Origin: Halomonas faecis
GTDB taxonomy: Bacteria; Pseudomonadota; Gammaproteobacteria; Pseudomonadales; Halomonadaceae
Length of the DNA stretch: 64,000 nt
NCBI RefSeq assembly: GCF_010993975.1
Contig: NZ_JAACZO010000022.1
Coordinates: forward strand, 62,001-126,000
Direction: 5' to 3'
The notes under the pieces are model-generated. The model was not told the origin of the DNA and did no database searches. It saw nothing but the letters and a program-made list of their open reading frames with translations. Both the position numbers and the translations under genes were made by a program. Shown piece after piece: positions 43,431 through 51,925 of the stretch (its first letter is position 1; every line of letters starts with the position of its first letter).

Positions 43431-44609
43431 ATGTTCATCGGCCTGTTCGAGACGCTCAAGCGCCATGGCGTGCCGGTATCGCTGCGCGAACTGCTCGACC
43501 TTCACGCGGTGGTCGAGCGCGGCGTGGTGTTCGCCGACATGGAGGCCTTCTACCGGATCGCCCGTACCGTGATGGTCAAGGACGAGCGCCACTTCGATCG
43601 CTTCGATCGCGCCTTCGCCGCCTGGTTCGAGGGGCTGGAAAGCCTCGACGCCGCCATCGAGGCCCTGATCCCCGATGACTGGCTGCGCCGCGAGTTCGAG
43701 AAGCAGCTCTCTGATGAAGAGAAAGCGCAGGTCGAATCGCTGGGCGGACTCGAGAAACTGATCGAGACCTTCAAGCAGCGCCTCGAGGAGCAGCAGAAGC
43801 GCCACGCCGGCGGCAACAAGTGGATCGGCACCGGCGGCACCAGTCCCTTCGGCGCCTACGGCTACAACCCCGAGGGCATCCGCATTGGCCAGGAGGGCTC
43901 TCGACACCGCCGTGCGGTGAAGGTATGGGACGAACGCCGCTTCCGCGACTACGACGATAGCCTCGAGCTCGGCACGCGCAACATCAAGATGGCGCTGCGC
44001 CGGCTCCGCAAGTTCGCCCGCCAGGGCGCGACGACGGAGTTCGACGTCGACGCCACCATCCGCGAGACGGCCCGCGACGCTGGGCTGCTCAACGTGCAGA
44101 TGCGCCCCGAGCGCCACAACGCCGTGAAGGTGCTGCTGCTGCTCGATGTGGGCGGCTCCATGGACGACCACATCCGCACCTGCGAGGAGCTCTTCTCGGC
44201 GGCGCGGGCGGAGTTCAAGCACCTGGAGCCCTACTACTTTCATAACTGCCTCTACGAGGGGCTGTGGCGCGACAACTCCCGTCGCCATCATGAACGCATC
44301 CCGACGATGGACGTGCTGCACACCTATGGGGCCGACTACCAGGTGGTGATCGTCGGCGACGCCGCCATGTCGCCGTACGAGATCACCCACCCCGGCGGCA
44401 GCGTCGAACACGTCAACGACGAGGCCGGCGCAGTGTGGCTGAAGCGCCTCGTCGACAAGTTCCCCCGCCTGGCGTGGCTCAACCCCATGCCGCCACGCGC
44501 CTGGGAGTTCACCCACTCCACCCAACTGATCCGCCAGCTGATCGACGACCGCATGTATCCAATGACGCTGGAAGGCCTCGAGAGGGCAATGGGCGAGCTC
44601 GCCAAATAG
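43431..44609 (+). CDS. VWA domain protein, CoxE-like partner of MoxR
   Basis: A 392-residue cytoplasmic protein. The N-terminal half is helical and charged (a coiled-coil segment around EKLIETFKQRLEEQQKRH), and the C-terminal half is a VWA domain with a usable metal site (DVGGSMDD near residue 238). Together with the MoxR ATPase it probably remodels or matures a target protein. The target is not encoded in the neighbourhood. Confidence 0.9.
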   Translation: MFIGLFETLKRHGVPVSLRELLDLHAVVERGVVFADMEAFYRIARTVMVKDERHFDRFDRAFAAWFEGLESLDAAIEALIPDDWLRREFEKQLSDEEKAQVESLGGLEKLIETFKQRLEEQQKRHAGGNKWIGTGGTSPFGAYGYNPEGIRIGQEGSRHRRAVKVWDERRFRDYDDSLELGTRNIKMALRRLRKFARQGATTEFDVDATIRETARDAGLLNVQMRPERHNAVKVLLLLDVGGSMDDHIRTCEELFSAARAEFKHLEPYYFHNCLYEGLWRDNSRRHHERIPTMDVLHTYGADYQVVIVGDAAMSPYEITHPGGSVEHVNDEAGAVWLKRLVDKFPRLAWLNPMPPRAWEFTHSTQLIRQLIDDRMYPMTLEGLERAMGELAK

Positions 44610-44633
44610 CGCTTACCAGCAATATCATCTATT

Positions 44634-44652
44634 TATAGCCTTTAAGGGCTAT
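44634..44652. promoter_or_regulatory. Upstream palindromic operator of the satD-like gene
   Basis: ATAGCC (44634-44639) and GGCTAT (44647-44652) form an imperfect palindrome related to the perfect one centred 29.5 bases downstream, i.e. about three DNA turns away on the same face. Confidence 0.6.
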
Positions 44653-44663
44653 TTACTGGAAAA

Positions 44664-44681
44664 ATAGCCTTTAAAGGCTAT
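44664..44681. promoter_or_regulatory. Perfect 18-bp palindrome overlapping the satD-like promoter
   Basis: ATAGCCTTTAAAGGCTAT is a perfect palindrome. A -10 hexamer TATACT (44679-44684) overlaps its right end and a weak CTGGAA (44656) stands at a 17-base spacing, so a bound protein would block RNA polymerase. The start codon is 36 bases downstream. The HTH protein of the gene itself is the obvious candidate. Confidence 0.65.
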
Positions 44682-44717
44682 ACTAAGAGGCTCTCGGTAA
44701 CGGAGCCTGCGACCGCC

Positions 44718-45365
44718 ATGCCTCAACGAATTGCCGTGCTGACGGGCGATGTGATCGACTCCCGCCAGGTGCGGGACCGCACTCGCCTCTACCGTCTGCT
44801 GGATGACACCCTGGCGGCGCTGGTCGCCCGCCACGGCGGCCGCGCCGAACGCTTCCGCGGCGACGCCTTCCAGCTGGCCCTGCCCGACCCCCGCCCGGCC
44901 ATGACGGTGGCCATTGCCCTGCGCGCAGCGCTGATCGAGTGCTCCGAACCCGAGCAGCGCTGGGACGCGCGCCTCGCTGTGGCAGTAGGCGCATCGCACT
45001 GGCACGGCGAGCGACGCCTCACCGACGCCGACGACGCCCCCTTCGTGCAATCCGGCCAGGGGCTGGATACGCTGGCCGAAGGGCCGGCGCGACTATCGCT
45101 GGCACTGCTCGACGAACCCGACGACGGCGGCCTGGACCTGCTCGTCCGCTATCTCGACGACCTGGTGGCGGGCTGGTCCACCTATTCGGCGGAGGTGGTA
45201 CGGCTGAACCTGGAGCGAGAATACTCGCAGCAGGCGCTGGCCGAACGGCTCGGCATCCGCCAGCCCAGCGTGCACAAGCGGTTGCGCGCGGCACGCTGGC
45301 CGCTGCTCTCCGATACTCTCGCTTACCTGAACCAACGCCTCGCCGACCGGGAGGGCCGCTCATGA
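44718..45365 (+). CDS. SatD family protein with C-terminal helix-turn-helix
   Basis: A 215-residue protein. The N-terminus AVLTGDVIDSR and FRGDAFQLALPDP resemble the SatD family, a nucleotidyl-cyclase-like fold. The C-terminus contains a DNA-binding helix-turn-helix (YSQQALAERLGIRQPSVHKRLRAARWPLL). The palindromes upstream suggest it represses itself. It overlaps the DUF3307 gene by four bases, a pairing common in proteobacteria. The ligand and physiological role are unknown. Confidence 0.8.
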   Translation: MPQRIAVLTGDVIDSRQVRDRTRLYRLLDDTLAALVARHGGRAERFRGDAFQLALPDPRPAMTVAIALRAALIECSEPEQRWDARLAVAVGASHWHGERRLTDADDAPFVQSGQGLDTLAEGPARLSLALLDEPDDGGLDLLVRYLDDLVAGWSTYSAEVVRLNLEREYSQQALAERLGIRQPSVHKRLRAARWPLLSDTLAYLNQRLADREGRS

Positions 45366-46120
45366 ATGCCGCCGATCTCTCCGTACTGCTGGCGCTGCTG
45401 CTCGCCCACCTGGCCGGCGACTTCCTGCTACAACCGCTCGCCTGGGTCGAGGATCGCCAGCGCCGGCTACATCGCTCACGCCATCTCATCCATCACGTAC
45501 TGGTGCACGGCGCCCTGACCTTCACGGTGCTCGCCGTCGCAGGCCTGGCCATGGCCCACGCACCGGGGCTGGTAGCGGCACTGGTCGGGGCCGTGGCGGT
45601 AATCGTCAGTCACTGGCTGATCGACCTGGCCAAGGCTCACCTGCCCGCCAGCCAGCTGCGCTGGTTCCTGCTCGACCAGGCACTGCACTGGCTGGTGCTG
45701 ATAGGGGTATGGTTAGCCTGGCTGGGCAGCGCCCGGCCACTCGATGCGGCCGTCGGCTGGCTCGTCTCGCCCGAGACGCTGGGGGTAGCCACGACTTACC
45801 TGCTGGTGACACGTCCGGCCGCCTTTGCCATCGCGCTAGCCATGCAGCGCTGGAGCGAACAGCTCAGCGCGCCAGGCACCCTGGCCCGGGCCGGGACGCG
45901 CATCGGCATGCTCGAGCGCACCCTGGTACTGACCCTGGCATTGCTCGACCAGCTCGCCGCAGTGGGCTTTCTGCTCGTTGCCAAGTCGGTGCTGCGCTTC
46001 GGCGACCTGCGCGAGGCGCAGGACCGCAAGCTCACCGAGTACGTGCTGCTGGGCACCCTGCTCAGCGTCACCAGCGCACTGCTGCTGGGGCTGGCGCTGC
46101 GGCGGCTGCTGGCCTACTGA
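45362..46120 (+). CDS. DUF3307 membrane protein
   Basis: A 252-residue inner-membrane protein with about six helices. The family N-terminus ([14 protein letters not shown]) and the histidine-rich first loop ([13 protein letters not shown]) with [11 protein letters not shown] are characteristic; these histidines and aspartates could bind metal. Always coupled to a SatD-like gene here (ATGA overlap), so it is likely its effector. Function unknown. Confidence 0.85.
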   Translation: MNAADLSVLLALLLAHLAGDFLLQPLAWVEDRQRRLHRSRHLIHHVLVHGALTFTVLAVAGLAMAHAPGLVAALVGAVAVIVSHWLIDLAKAHLPASQLRWFLLDQALHWLVLIGVWLAWLGSARPLDAAVGWLVSPETLGVATTYLLVTRPAAFAIALAMQRWSEQLSAPGTLARAGTRIGMLERTLVLTLALLDQLAAVGFLLVAKSVLRFGDLREAQDRKLTEYVLLGTLLSVTSALLLGLALRRLLAY

Positions 46121-46184
46121 CCGTCACTCCGAAGCATCGGGGTCACAGGCGCCCGGCGGGGCGACTCCGTGGCACTACCGGCTT

Positions 46185-46213
46185 TTGCCGCGCCCTGCGC
46201 TTGGCCGTACAAT
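46185..46213 (+). promoter_or_regulatory. Sigma70-type promoter of proS
   Basis: TTGCCG (46185-46190), a 17-base spacer and TACAAT (46208-46213) give a good match. Transcription would start near 46220, leaving a leader of about 58 bases before the proS ATG. Confidence 0.6.
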
Positions 46214-46277
46214 ACGGGGTCATTGCGGCCGACTCGTGGCCCCTCCCGTTCGAAGAGCTCAAGGAACCGCCGGACCC

Positions 46278-47999
46278 ATGCGCGCCACTCAACTGCTGAT
46301 CGCCACCCTCAAGGAAACGCCCGCCGACGCCGAGATCGTCAGCCACCAGCTGATGCTGCGCGCAGGCATGATTCGCCGCCTCACCTCCGGGTTATACACC
46401 TGGCTGCCGGTGGGCCTGAAGACCCTGCGCAAGGTGGAGCGCATCGTGCGCGAGGAGATGGACCGCGCCGGCGCCCAGGAGGTGCTGATGCCGGCGGTGC
46501 AGCCCGCCGAGCTGTGGCAGGAGTCCGGCCGCTGGGAGCAGTACGGCAACCTGTTGTTGCGCATTCGCGACCGCCACGACCGCGATTTCTGCTATGGCCC
46601 GACGCACGAGGAAGTGATCACCGACCTGGTGCGCAACGAAATACGCTCGTACAAGCAGTTGCCCTCCAACTTCTACCAGATCCAGACCAAGTTCCGCGAC
46701 GAGACGCGCCCGCGTTTCGGGGTCATGCGCGCCCGCGAGTTCATCATGAAAGATGCCTACTCCTTCGATATCGACCAGGCTGGCCTGCAACGCTCCTACG
46801 ATGCCATGTACGACGCCTATATGCGCATCTTCACGCGCCTGGGGCTGGATTTCCGCGCCGTCGAGGCAGACAACGGCGATATCGGCGGTACCGGCTCCCA
46901 CGAGTTTCAGGTATTGGCCGACTCCGGCGAGGATGCCGTGGTCTTTTCCACGTCGTCCTCCTACGCCGCTAACATGGAGAAAGCCGAAGCGCTGCCTGCG
47001 CCGCTCGGCGAGACACCGGAGCGCCCCGCGCCCCAGGAGGCGTTGCGCCTGGTCGACACGCCGAATGCGCGCACCATCGCCACCCTGGTCGAGCAGCACG
47101 GCCTGCCCATCGAGAAGACCATCAAGACGCTGATGGTCCACGCCGCCGAGGGTGGCCTGATCGCGCTGCTGGTGCGTGGCGATCACGAGCTCAACGAGGT
47201 CAAGGCCGAGAATTTGCCCGAAGTCGCCGCGCCCTTGACCATGGCCAGCGAAGCGGAGATCCGCCAGGTGGTGGGCGCCGGCCCCGGCTCGCTGGGCCCC
47301 GTCAACCTGGACATGGCGTTGATCGTCGATCGCAGCGTGGCGCTGATGAGCGACTTCGGCGCCGGCGCCAACGTCGACGGCAAGCACTACTTCGGCATCA
47401 ACTGGGAGCGCGACGTCGCGCTGCCCAAGGTGGCCGACCTGCGCAACGTGGTGGAGGGCGACCCCTCGCCGGATGGCCAGGGCACGCTGTCCATCGCACG
47501 TGGCATCGAAGTCGGTCACGTCTTCCAGTTGGGCACCAAGTATTCCACGGCGATGAACGCAACCGTGCTCGACGACAATGGCCAGGCAGTGCCGTTGCTG
47601 ATGGGCTGCTACGGCATCGGCGTGACCCGCGTGGTGGCCGCCGCCATCGAGCAGAACCACGACGACGCCGGCATCATCTGGCCCGACGCCATCGCCCCCT
47701 TCCACATCGCCCTGGTACCGATGAACGCCCACAAGTCGCAGCGCGTGCGCGAGGAATCCGAAGCGCTCTACCAGAGACTGACCCAGGCCGGCTACGAGGT
47801 GCTTCTCGACGACCGCGACCTGCGCCCGGGCGTGAAGTTCGCCGACCAGGAACTGATGGGCATTCCCCACCGCCTGGTGGTAGGCGATCGTAGCCTCGAC
47901 CAGGGCGAGCTGGAATACAAGGGGCGTCGTGACAGCGATGCCACCATGGTGCCGACCGAGCAGATCCTTGAGTTCCTTGGCGAGACGATCAAGCGGTGA
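46278..47999 (+). CDS. proS: Prolyl-tRNA synthetase
   Basis: A 573-residue class II synthetase of the bacterial type that charges tRNA-Pro. Motif 1 and 2 regions are visible ([44 protein letters not shown]), followed by the INS editing domain (about residues 225-400) that removes mischarged alanine. Motif 3 ([17 protein letters not shown]) and an anticodon-binding domain complete it. The length equals the usual 570-575. Start ATG at 46278. Confidence 0.97.
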   Translation: MRATQLLIATLKETPADAEIVSHQLMLRAGMIRRLTSGLYTWLPVGLKTLRKVERIVREEMDRAGAQEVLMPAVQPAELWQESGRWEQYGNLLLRIRDRHDRDFCYGPTHEEVITDLVRNEIRSYKQLPSNFYQIQTKFRDETRPRFGVMRAREFIMKDAYSFDIDQAGLQRSYDAMYDAYMRIFTRLGLDFRAVEADNGDIGGTGSHEFQVLADSGEDAVVFSTSSSYAANMEKAEALPAPLGETPERPAPQEALRLVDTPNARTIATLVEQHGLPIEKTIKTLMVHAAEGGLIALLVRGDHELNEVKAENLPEVAAPLTMASEAEIRQVVGAGPGSLGPVNLDMALIVDRSVALMSDFGAGANVDGKHYFGINWERDVALPKVADLRNVVEGDPSPDGQGTLSIARGIEVGHVFQLGTKYSTAMNATVLDDNGQAVPLLMGCYGIGVTRVVAAAIEQNHDDAGIIWPDAIAPFHIALVPMNAHKSQRVREESEALYQRLTQAGYEVLLDDRDLRPGVKFADQELMGIPHRLVVGDRSLDQGELEYKGRRDSDATMVPTEQILEFLGETIKR

Positions 48000-48630
48000 T
48001 GTCAGGCAGGTCATCGCTCTGGTAACGATGGCCTGCCTGCCGCTGCCCACCGGCGCCGAGACGGTGGGCCAACTCTCCGCACCCGCCGAGCCCCTAGCCG
48101 CTGCACAGCGCGCGGCGCTGCTGAACGAAACCCTGGACGATCTGCAACGTGCGGAGCCTGCCCCGCTGGAAATCTGGGCCGCACGCCAGTGGATCAGTGC
48201 CATGGAACCGCGCCTGGCACGCTTCATCGCCGATGGCGAGCAGCGCCGCGCGCTACTTCAGCGTCTCTACCAGGAAGCCAGGCTTGCCGACCTGGCGCCT
48301 GAACTGGTGCTGGCGGTGATCGAGGTCGAGAGTGCCTTTCGTGCCGATGCCGTTTCTTCGGCCGGCGCCGTGGGGCTGATGCAGATCATGCCATTCTGGA
48401 TCCGTGAGCTGGGCCTGCCGGCCGACGACCTTAAGCACCCGTGGCGCAACCTGCGCTACGGGTGCACGATTCTTGCCCACTATCTGGCCATGGAGCGCGG
48501 CGACCTCACCCGGGCGCTGGCCCGTTACAACGGCAGCCTGGGCGAAACCTGGTATCCCGAACGAGTGCTGAGCGCCTGGCAGCGTCACTGGCGTGCGTCC
48601 AGTTCCGTTAGCCAAGTGACCGTGCGCTGA
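47977..48630 (+). CDS. Lytic transglycosylase (SLT domain)
   Basis: A roughly 217-residue exported murein lytic transglycosylase. The SLT domain has the catalytic glutamate in [26 protein letters not shown] and the later ARYNGSLG block. A signal-like segment ([25 protein letters not shown]) is present only if translation starts at the TTG at 47977, overlapping the end of proS by 23 bases. The first ATG (48028) would give a truncated signal. The start is therefore tentative. Confidence 0.85.
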   Translation: MARRSSGDVRQVIALVTMACLPLPTGAETVGQLSAPAEPLAAAQRAALLNETLDDLQRAEPAPLEIWAARQWISAMEPRLARFIADGEQRRALLQRLYQEARLADLAPELVLAVIEVESAFRADAVSSAGAVGLMQIMPFWIRELGLPADDLKHPWRNLRYGCTILAHYLAMERGDLTRALARYNGSLGETWYPERVLSAWQRHWRASSSVSQVTVR

Positions 48631-48640
48631 GCATGGCCAA

Positions 48641-49780
48641 TCAGGCCTGACTCTCGTCGACTCGGTTGGCCAAGGCTGCCTCGCCCTCACTTGCTTCCCA
48701 GCCGTTGCGGCCGTGCTCCTTGACGCTATAGAGCGCGCGGTCGGCCGCCGCATAGCCAGCGGTGAACCCGGCTTCTCCCGCGATGAAGCAGGCCGCACCG
48801 ATGCTGAGGGTCACGTAACGGTTTTCGGGGTGTCCCGGATGGGCGATCGCCGCCTCGCGCAGGCGCTCGGTGATCTCCTCGCACCGCCGGGCCAGACCGC
48901 AGCTGTCATGGCAGGGCAAAAGCGCCGCAAACTCGTCGCCTCCCATGCGATAGAGGCGCGCCTGCCCTGCCAGCGACTCGTCGATGAGCAGCGCCAGGCG
49001 ACGTAATAACTGGTCGCCATCGGGGTGACCGAGCGTATCGTTGTACTGCTTGAAGTAGTCGATATCGATCAGCATCAGACTCATGGTCTGACCGGTCTGG
49101 GCAAGCACGTCTTCGTGCAAGGCGCTGCGGTTACCGACACCGGTCAGCGGATCGCGCAGGGCACGCCCCATCCAGCGCAGGCTCTCGCGGGTGGCGCGTT
49201 CGGCATGGCGCCGTTGGCGTTCGTGCATCCACCAAAAGACCAGCCCCATGAGAAAGATCACCAGGCTGCCGCCCAGCACCACTCCCTGGTGGCGTCGCGT
49301 ATCTTCGACGAAAGCGCTGGTCACCGCACTACGCCGGTCGAGTTGATCCATTTCGATCTCGGTGAGGCACCCGATCGGCCCCAACAGATGACGGTTGAGC
49401 TCAGCACTCGTCAGGACGTCGCCACCGGACAGCCGGTTGCTCAGCGTCTCCAGCGAGCTCAAGCTCGATTCGGTGCAGGCGTACTCCCGACGATAGAGAC
49501 CGATATCGAAGAGACTGTAGGCCAGATCCAGGCGGAAGGCGGCCTGTTCACGTGCCGCTTCATCGTCAGGGGCTTCCAGCAACACGCCAAGCCCCTCCTG
49601 CAGGTAACCGCGTGAACGAGTGGCAAGCTGCTGCCCAGTAAGATTCCCGGTCTGACTGAAGTACGCATGAATTTCAGGGTAGACCCAGCGCGTCTCGTAG
49701 GTGATAAGGATCAGCAACGTAGTGAAGCTCATCAGGCTGAGCCACAGCCAGCCAGCATGACGCCGCCAGGGTCGAGGCAT
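48641..49780 (-). CDS. Membrane diguanylate cyclase (GGDEF)
   Basis: A 379-residue protein: helix 1 (LWLSLMSFTTLLILITY), a periplasmic sensor of about 140 residues, helix 2 (GVVLGGSLVIFLMGLVFWW) and a GGDEF domain with an intact MGGDEF signature, so it is probably active. The ATG at 49780 lies two bases after the stop of the molybdopterin-fold gene, and the two are surely one transcript. The small upstream partner may feed a periplasmic signal to this sensor. Confidence 0.9.
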   Translation of the reverse strand: MPRPWRRHAGWLWLSLMSFTTLLILITYETRWVYPEIHAYFSQTGNLTGQQLATRSRGYLQEGLGVLLEAPDDEAAREQAAFRLDLAYSLFDIGLYRREYACTESSLSSLETLSNRLSGGDVLTSAELNRHLLGPIGCLTEIEMDQLDRRSAVTSAFVEDTRRHQGVVLGGSLVIFLMGLVFWWMHERQRRHAERATRESLRWMGRALRDPLTGVGNRSALHEDVLAQTGQTMSLMLIDIDYFKQYNDTLGHPDGDQLLRRLALLIDESLAGQARLYRMGGDEFAALLPCHDSCGLARRCEEITERLREAAIAHPGHPENRYVTLSIGAACFIAGEAGFTAGYAAADRALYSVKEHGRNGWEASEGEAALANRVDESQA

Positions 49781-49782
49781 TG

Positions 49783-50271
49783 TCACGGAACCGCCTCGAT
49801 GCTGCGGATCATCCAGATCCAATCGTTGAAGGCACGCAGGTTCTCGAGATCGCGATCGCCATAGTCACGTTCCACCAGACGAAGCGGACCGCGGTCTCGC
49901 AGCGTCAAGGGCTCGCCGTTCTGATGGGTCACCAGTATCCAATCGGGATCGTCCCAGCCATCGAGGGTCACCCGATACTCGTCCCACGCCTCGAAAGCGA
50001 GCGCCTCGGGCACTTCACCGAAGTGCTCGACGAGAAAGTCGCGAAATGACACGCCGCGCATCGCGACGTCTTCGGCTTCGAAAGGGTCGTAAAGGGTGAA
50101 GCTCTCGTCGGCCTGGTCGCGCAGGGCGGCGATGGGTAGCCGGACCTCTTGGCCAGCCTGGCGCAATATCAACTCATCGGGACCGGCCACCGCAACGGAG
50201 GTCATCGACATCGTCCCGACGAGAACCAGCCCCGCCAGGGCAGTGCAACGCAATATCGACCATGCCAGCAT
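49783..50271 (-). CDS. Small exported molybdopterin-binding-fold protein
   Basis: A 162-residue protein with a signal peptide (LRCTALAGLVLVGTMSMTSVAVAG) and a compact oxidoreductase molybdopterin-binding-like domain (VSFRDFLVEHFGEV, WDEYRVTLDGWDDPDWILVTHQNGEPL). It lacks the conserved cysteine that ligates molybdenum, so it is probably a binding or sensory relative, not an enzyme. It is encoded directly before a GGDEF gene, a pairing that suggests ligand delivery to the cyclase. Start at 50271; the longer frame overlaps the neighbouring terminator. Confidence 0.75.
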   Translation of the reverse strand: MLAWSILRCTALAGLVLVGTMSMTSVAVAGPDELILRQAGQEVRLPIAALRDQADESFTLYDPFEAEDVAMRGVSFRDFLVEHFGEVPEALAFEAWDEYRVTLDGWDDPDWILVTHQNGEPLTLRDRGPLRLVERDYGDRDLENLRAFNDWIWMIRSIEAVP

Positions 50272-50333
50272 GAGTGAGGGTTCCTTGCGTCGTGGATCGT
50301 TATGACGTTTTGCGACGAGTCTATACCAGCAAG

Positions 50334-50362
50334 AAAAAAAAGCCGACCCAAATGGGTCGGCT
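50334..50362 (-). terminator. Strong rho-independent terminator of the small membrane-protein gene
   Basis: A 10-bp perfect stem (AGCCGACCCA at 50341-50350, TGGGTCGGCT at 50353-50362) is followed on the minus strand by seven T residues (50340-50334). It lies 51 bases downstream of the 38-codon gene and separates it from the molybdopterin-fold/GGDEF pair. Confidence 0.9.
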
Positions 50363-50413
50363 ACACTGGGGGGAAGATCCCCCCTCCCCTGACGACTTGA
50401 TGTGCTGCTGGAT

Positions 50414-50530
50414 TCAGTGGCGCTTCTTGCGATGGTGGTCACGAATCACGAAGCCAATCCAGCCAGCCATGAATGCGATCATCATTCCGACGGTGACCAA
50501 ACCAAAGATTACGGCGTCATCCCAGTACAT
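50414..50530 (-). CDS. 38-residue membrane protein, CcoM-like cbb3 oxidase subunit
   Basis: A single transmembrane helix (AVIFGLVTVGMMIAFMAGW) with a short acidic N-terminus (MYWDD) and a basic C-terminus (RDHHRKKRH). The ribosome binding site GGGGGAG stands seven bases before the ATG. A good promoter, two FNR/Anr-like boxes and a strong terminator surround it, so this is a real one-gene transcript. Length, topology and the VTVG-hydrophobic-AG pattern resemble, from memory, CcoM, the small subunit that stabilises Pseudomonas cbb3 cytochrome c oxidase. Low-oxygen control would fit this. No cco genes are in the window; CcoM is also encoded apart from them as I recall. Confidence 0.65.
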   Translation of the reverse strand: MYWDDAVIFGLVTVGMMIAFMAGWIGFVIRDHHRKKRH

Positions 50531-50565
50531 GGTGCGGCTCCCCCGTCTCGCGATGTGTTGGGAGA

Positions 50566-50571
50566 ACTGTA
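50566..50571 (-). promoter_or_regulatory. -10 element of the CcoM-like gene
   Basis: TACAGT on the minus strand, four of six consensus matches. It implies a start near 50559, which places the proximal FNR-like box exactly at -41.5. Confidence 0.5.
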
Positions 50572-50593
50572 GCCCGGCAGCGCGGGGAGAAAA

Positions 50594-50607
50594 CTGACCT
50601 GAGTCAA
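50594..50607. promoter_or_regulatory. Proximal FNR/Anr-like box (-41.5)
   Basis: CTGAC-CTGA-GTCAA fits YTGAY-N4-RTCAR. Its centre (50600.5) is 41.5 bases upstream of the inferred start at 50559, the class II activation position for FNR-type regulators. Confidence 0.6.
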
Positions 50608-50643
50608 TTCAGTGGGCCCACACATCGTCTGCTGGCCGCAAAC

Positions 50644-50657
50644 TTGATACAGGTCAG
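50644..50657. promoter_or_regulatory. Distal FNR/Anr-like box (-91.5)
   Basis: TTGAT-ACAG-GTCAG also fits YTGAY-N4-RTCAR. It is exactly 50 bases from the proximal box centre to centre, giving -91.5. The two boxes form part of a perfect 12-bp inverted repeat (50590-50601 and 50650-50661). Confidence 0.55.
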
Positions 50658-50676
50658 TTTTCAAGGCATTACAGCC

Positions 50677-51183
50677 TCAAGTCGCCTTGCGGTCCTCGAC
50701 CTGGGATGGCTCGACACCGGGGGGAAGGGGATGGCCCTGGGCAAGCTCGGCACGCGTGGCCTCACGCACGTCGAGCACCTCGAGACGATAGTGCAGGGAT
50801 TGGCCGGCCAGCGGGTGGTTGGTATCGATGCGTACCCGCTCGTCGAAGACATCGAGTACGGTGACGACCTCGGGGCCATCGTCTCCTGGCGTCTGGAAAC
50901 GCATACCGGTCGCCAGATCCGCGACCGGAAAGGCATCACGACCGACCTCGCGCACCAGCGCCTCGTCGCGTTCACCATACGCCTCGGCAGGGGAAAGGAG
51001 CACATCGACCGAGGTCCCCACCCCCTTGCCGTTCAGCGCACGCTCCAGCCCGGGCAGGATGTTGTCGTGTCCATGCAGATACTCCAGAGGCTGCTGGCGG
51101 CGTTGTGAATCGTCGAGAACGTGGCCATGGCCATCGCTGAGTACGTAGTGCAGGCTAACGACCCGCTGCGGGGCGATCATCAT
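50677..51183 (-). CDS. FKBP-type peptidyl-prolyl isomerase, SlyD-like
   Basis: A 168-residue cytosolic foldase. The FKBP domain with an inserted flap domain is recognisable (VSLHYVLSDGHGHVLDD, LEYLHGHDNILPGLERALNGKGVG, then AYGERDEALVREV). The C-terminal tail lacks the His/Cys-rich metal-binding extension of E. coli SlyD, so nickel handling is unlikely. The ATG at 51183 follows GGAG at seven bases. Upstream in-frame ATGs are not conserved-looking. Confidence 0.88.
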   Translation of the reverse strand: MMIAPQRVVSLHYVLSDGHGHVLDDSQRRQQPLEYLHGHDNILPGLERALNGKGVGTSVDVLLSPAEAYGERDEALVREVGRDAFPVADLATGMRFQTPGDDGPEVVTVLDVFDERVRIDTNHPLAGQSLHYRLEVLDVREATRAELAQGHPLPPGVEPSQVEDRKAT

Positions 51184-51226
51184 GATAATTCTCCGGTCGC
51201 GAGTGGGCATGAAGAGTGAGTCGACA

Positions 51227-51757
51227 TCACTCCTGACGGCGTAGATGGGATACGGGCATCTCCAGGCGCTGCCGGCGGTGCAGCAGATCGAGCAGCACGA
51301 TGGCGCGCGCCTCTCCCCGGTGAGTGGCGAAAACGGCACTCAGATCCTTGAACGGCCCTTCGGTGATCTCGACCGTCTCGCCGGCCCGGAAGTAGACGTT
51401 GGCCGAAGCGTCCTGGGCCGCGCTGGCATGATCGCGCAATATCTCGACCAGCGCCTCGTCCACCGGCAGCGGCTGGTTGCCGAAGCTGACGATCTTGAGC
51501 ACCCCACGCGTGGAACGAATCGGCCGCCAGTTGCTGGCCACCCGATCGAGCCGAATGAAGAGATAGTAGGGAAACAGCGGCTCGCATACCCACTGGAGCT
51601 TGCCGCGTCGCTTCTTCTGAACTTCGAGCACCGGATGAAAGATCTCGAAGCCCTGATTGACCAGATGCTCGCTGGCACGGAAGGACTCTCCGCCCTTGCA
51701 CTGAACCGCATACCAGTGCGGCACGGCCGCGGCGTGTGAGTGGTCCGGGTCGCTCAT
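51227..51757 (-). CDS. rfaH: Transcription antitermination factor RfaH
   Basis: A 176-residue NusG paralogue. The NGN domain is clear (WYAVQCKGGESFRASEHLVNQGFEIFHPV, then EPLFPYYLFIRL and IRSTRGVLKIVSFG), followed by a KOW-like C-terminal domain (AGETVEITEGPFKDLSAVF). It prevents pausing at ops elements to allow long surface-polysaccharide or secretion operons to be read. No ops-containing operon is in the window. Start ATG preceded by AGGAGAGCC. Confidence 0.9.
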   Translation of the reverse strand: MSDPDHSHAAAVPHWYAVQCKGGESFRASEHLVNQGFEIFHPVLEVQKKRRGKLQWVCEPLFPYYLFIRLDRVASNWRPIRSTRGVLKIVSFGNQPLPVDEALVEILRDHASAAQDASANVYFRAGETVEITEGPFKDLSAVFATHRGEARAIVLLDLLHRRQRLEMPVSHLRRQE

Positions 51758-51925
51758 GGCTCTCCTTTCGGCTGGTATCGCTCGCGGTGCTCTGCAACAA
51801 TCCGTCGCTGCAGTTCTCTGCCGCGCGCGATGGATGTCGGTTCCAGGCGCGGCGACAGTCTACCATCGATGATAGGCAGCGGGTGGCTGCTGTCGCCACC
51901 GAGCTGCCGGGAGCCTTGCCCCGAC

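Noticed and set aside
46392..48227. 611-codon minus-strand open frame over proS
   Set aside because: Antisense shadow of the clear ProRS gene.
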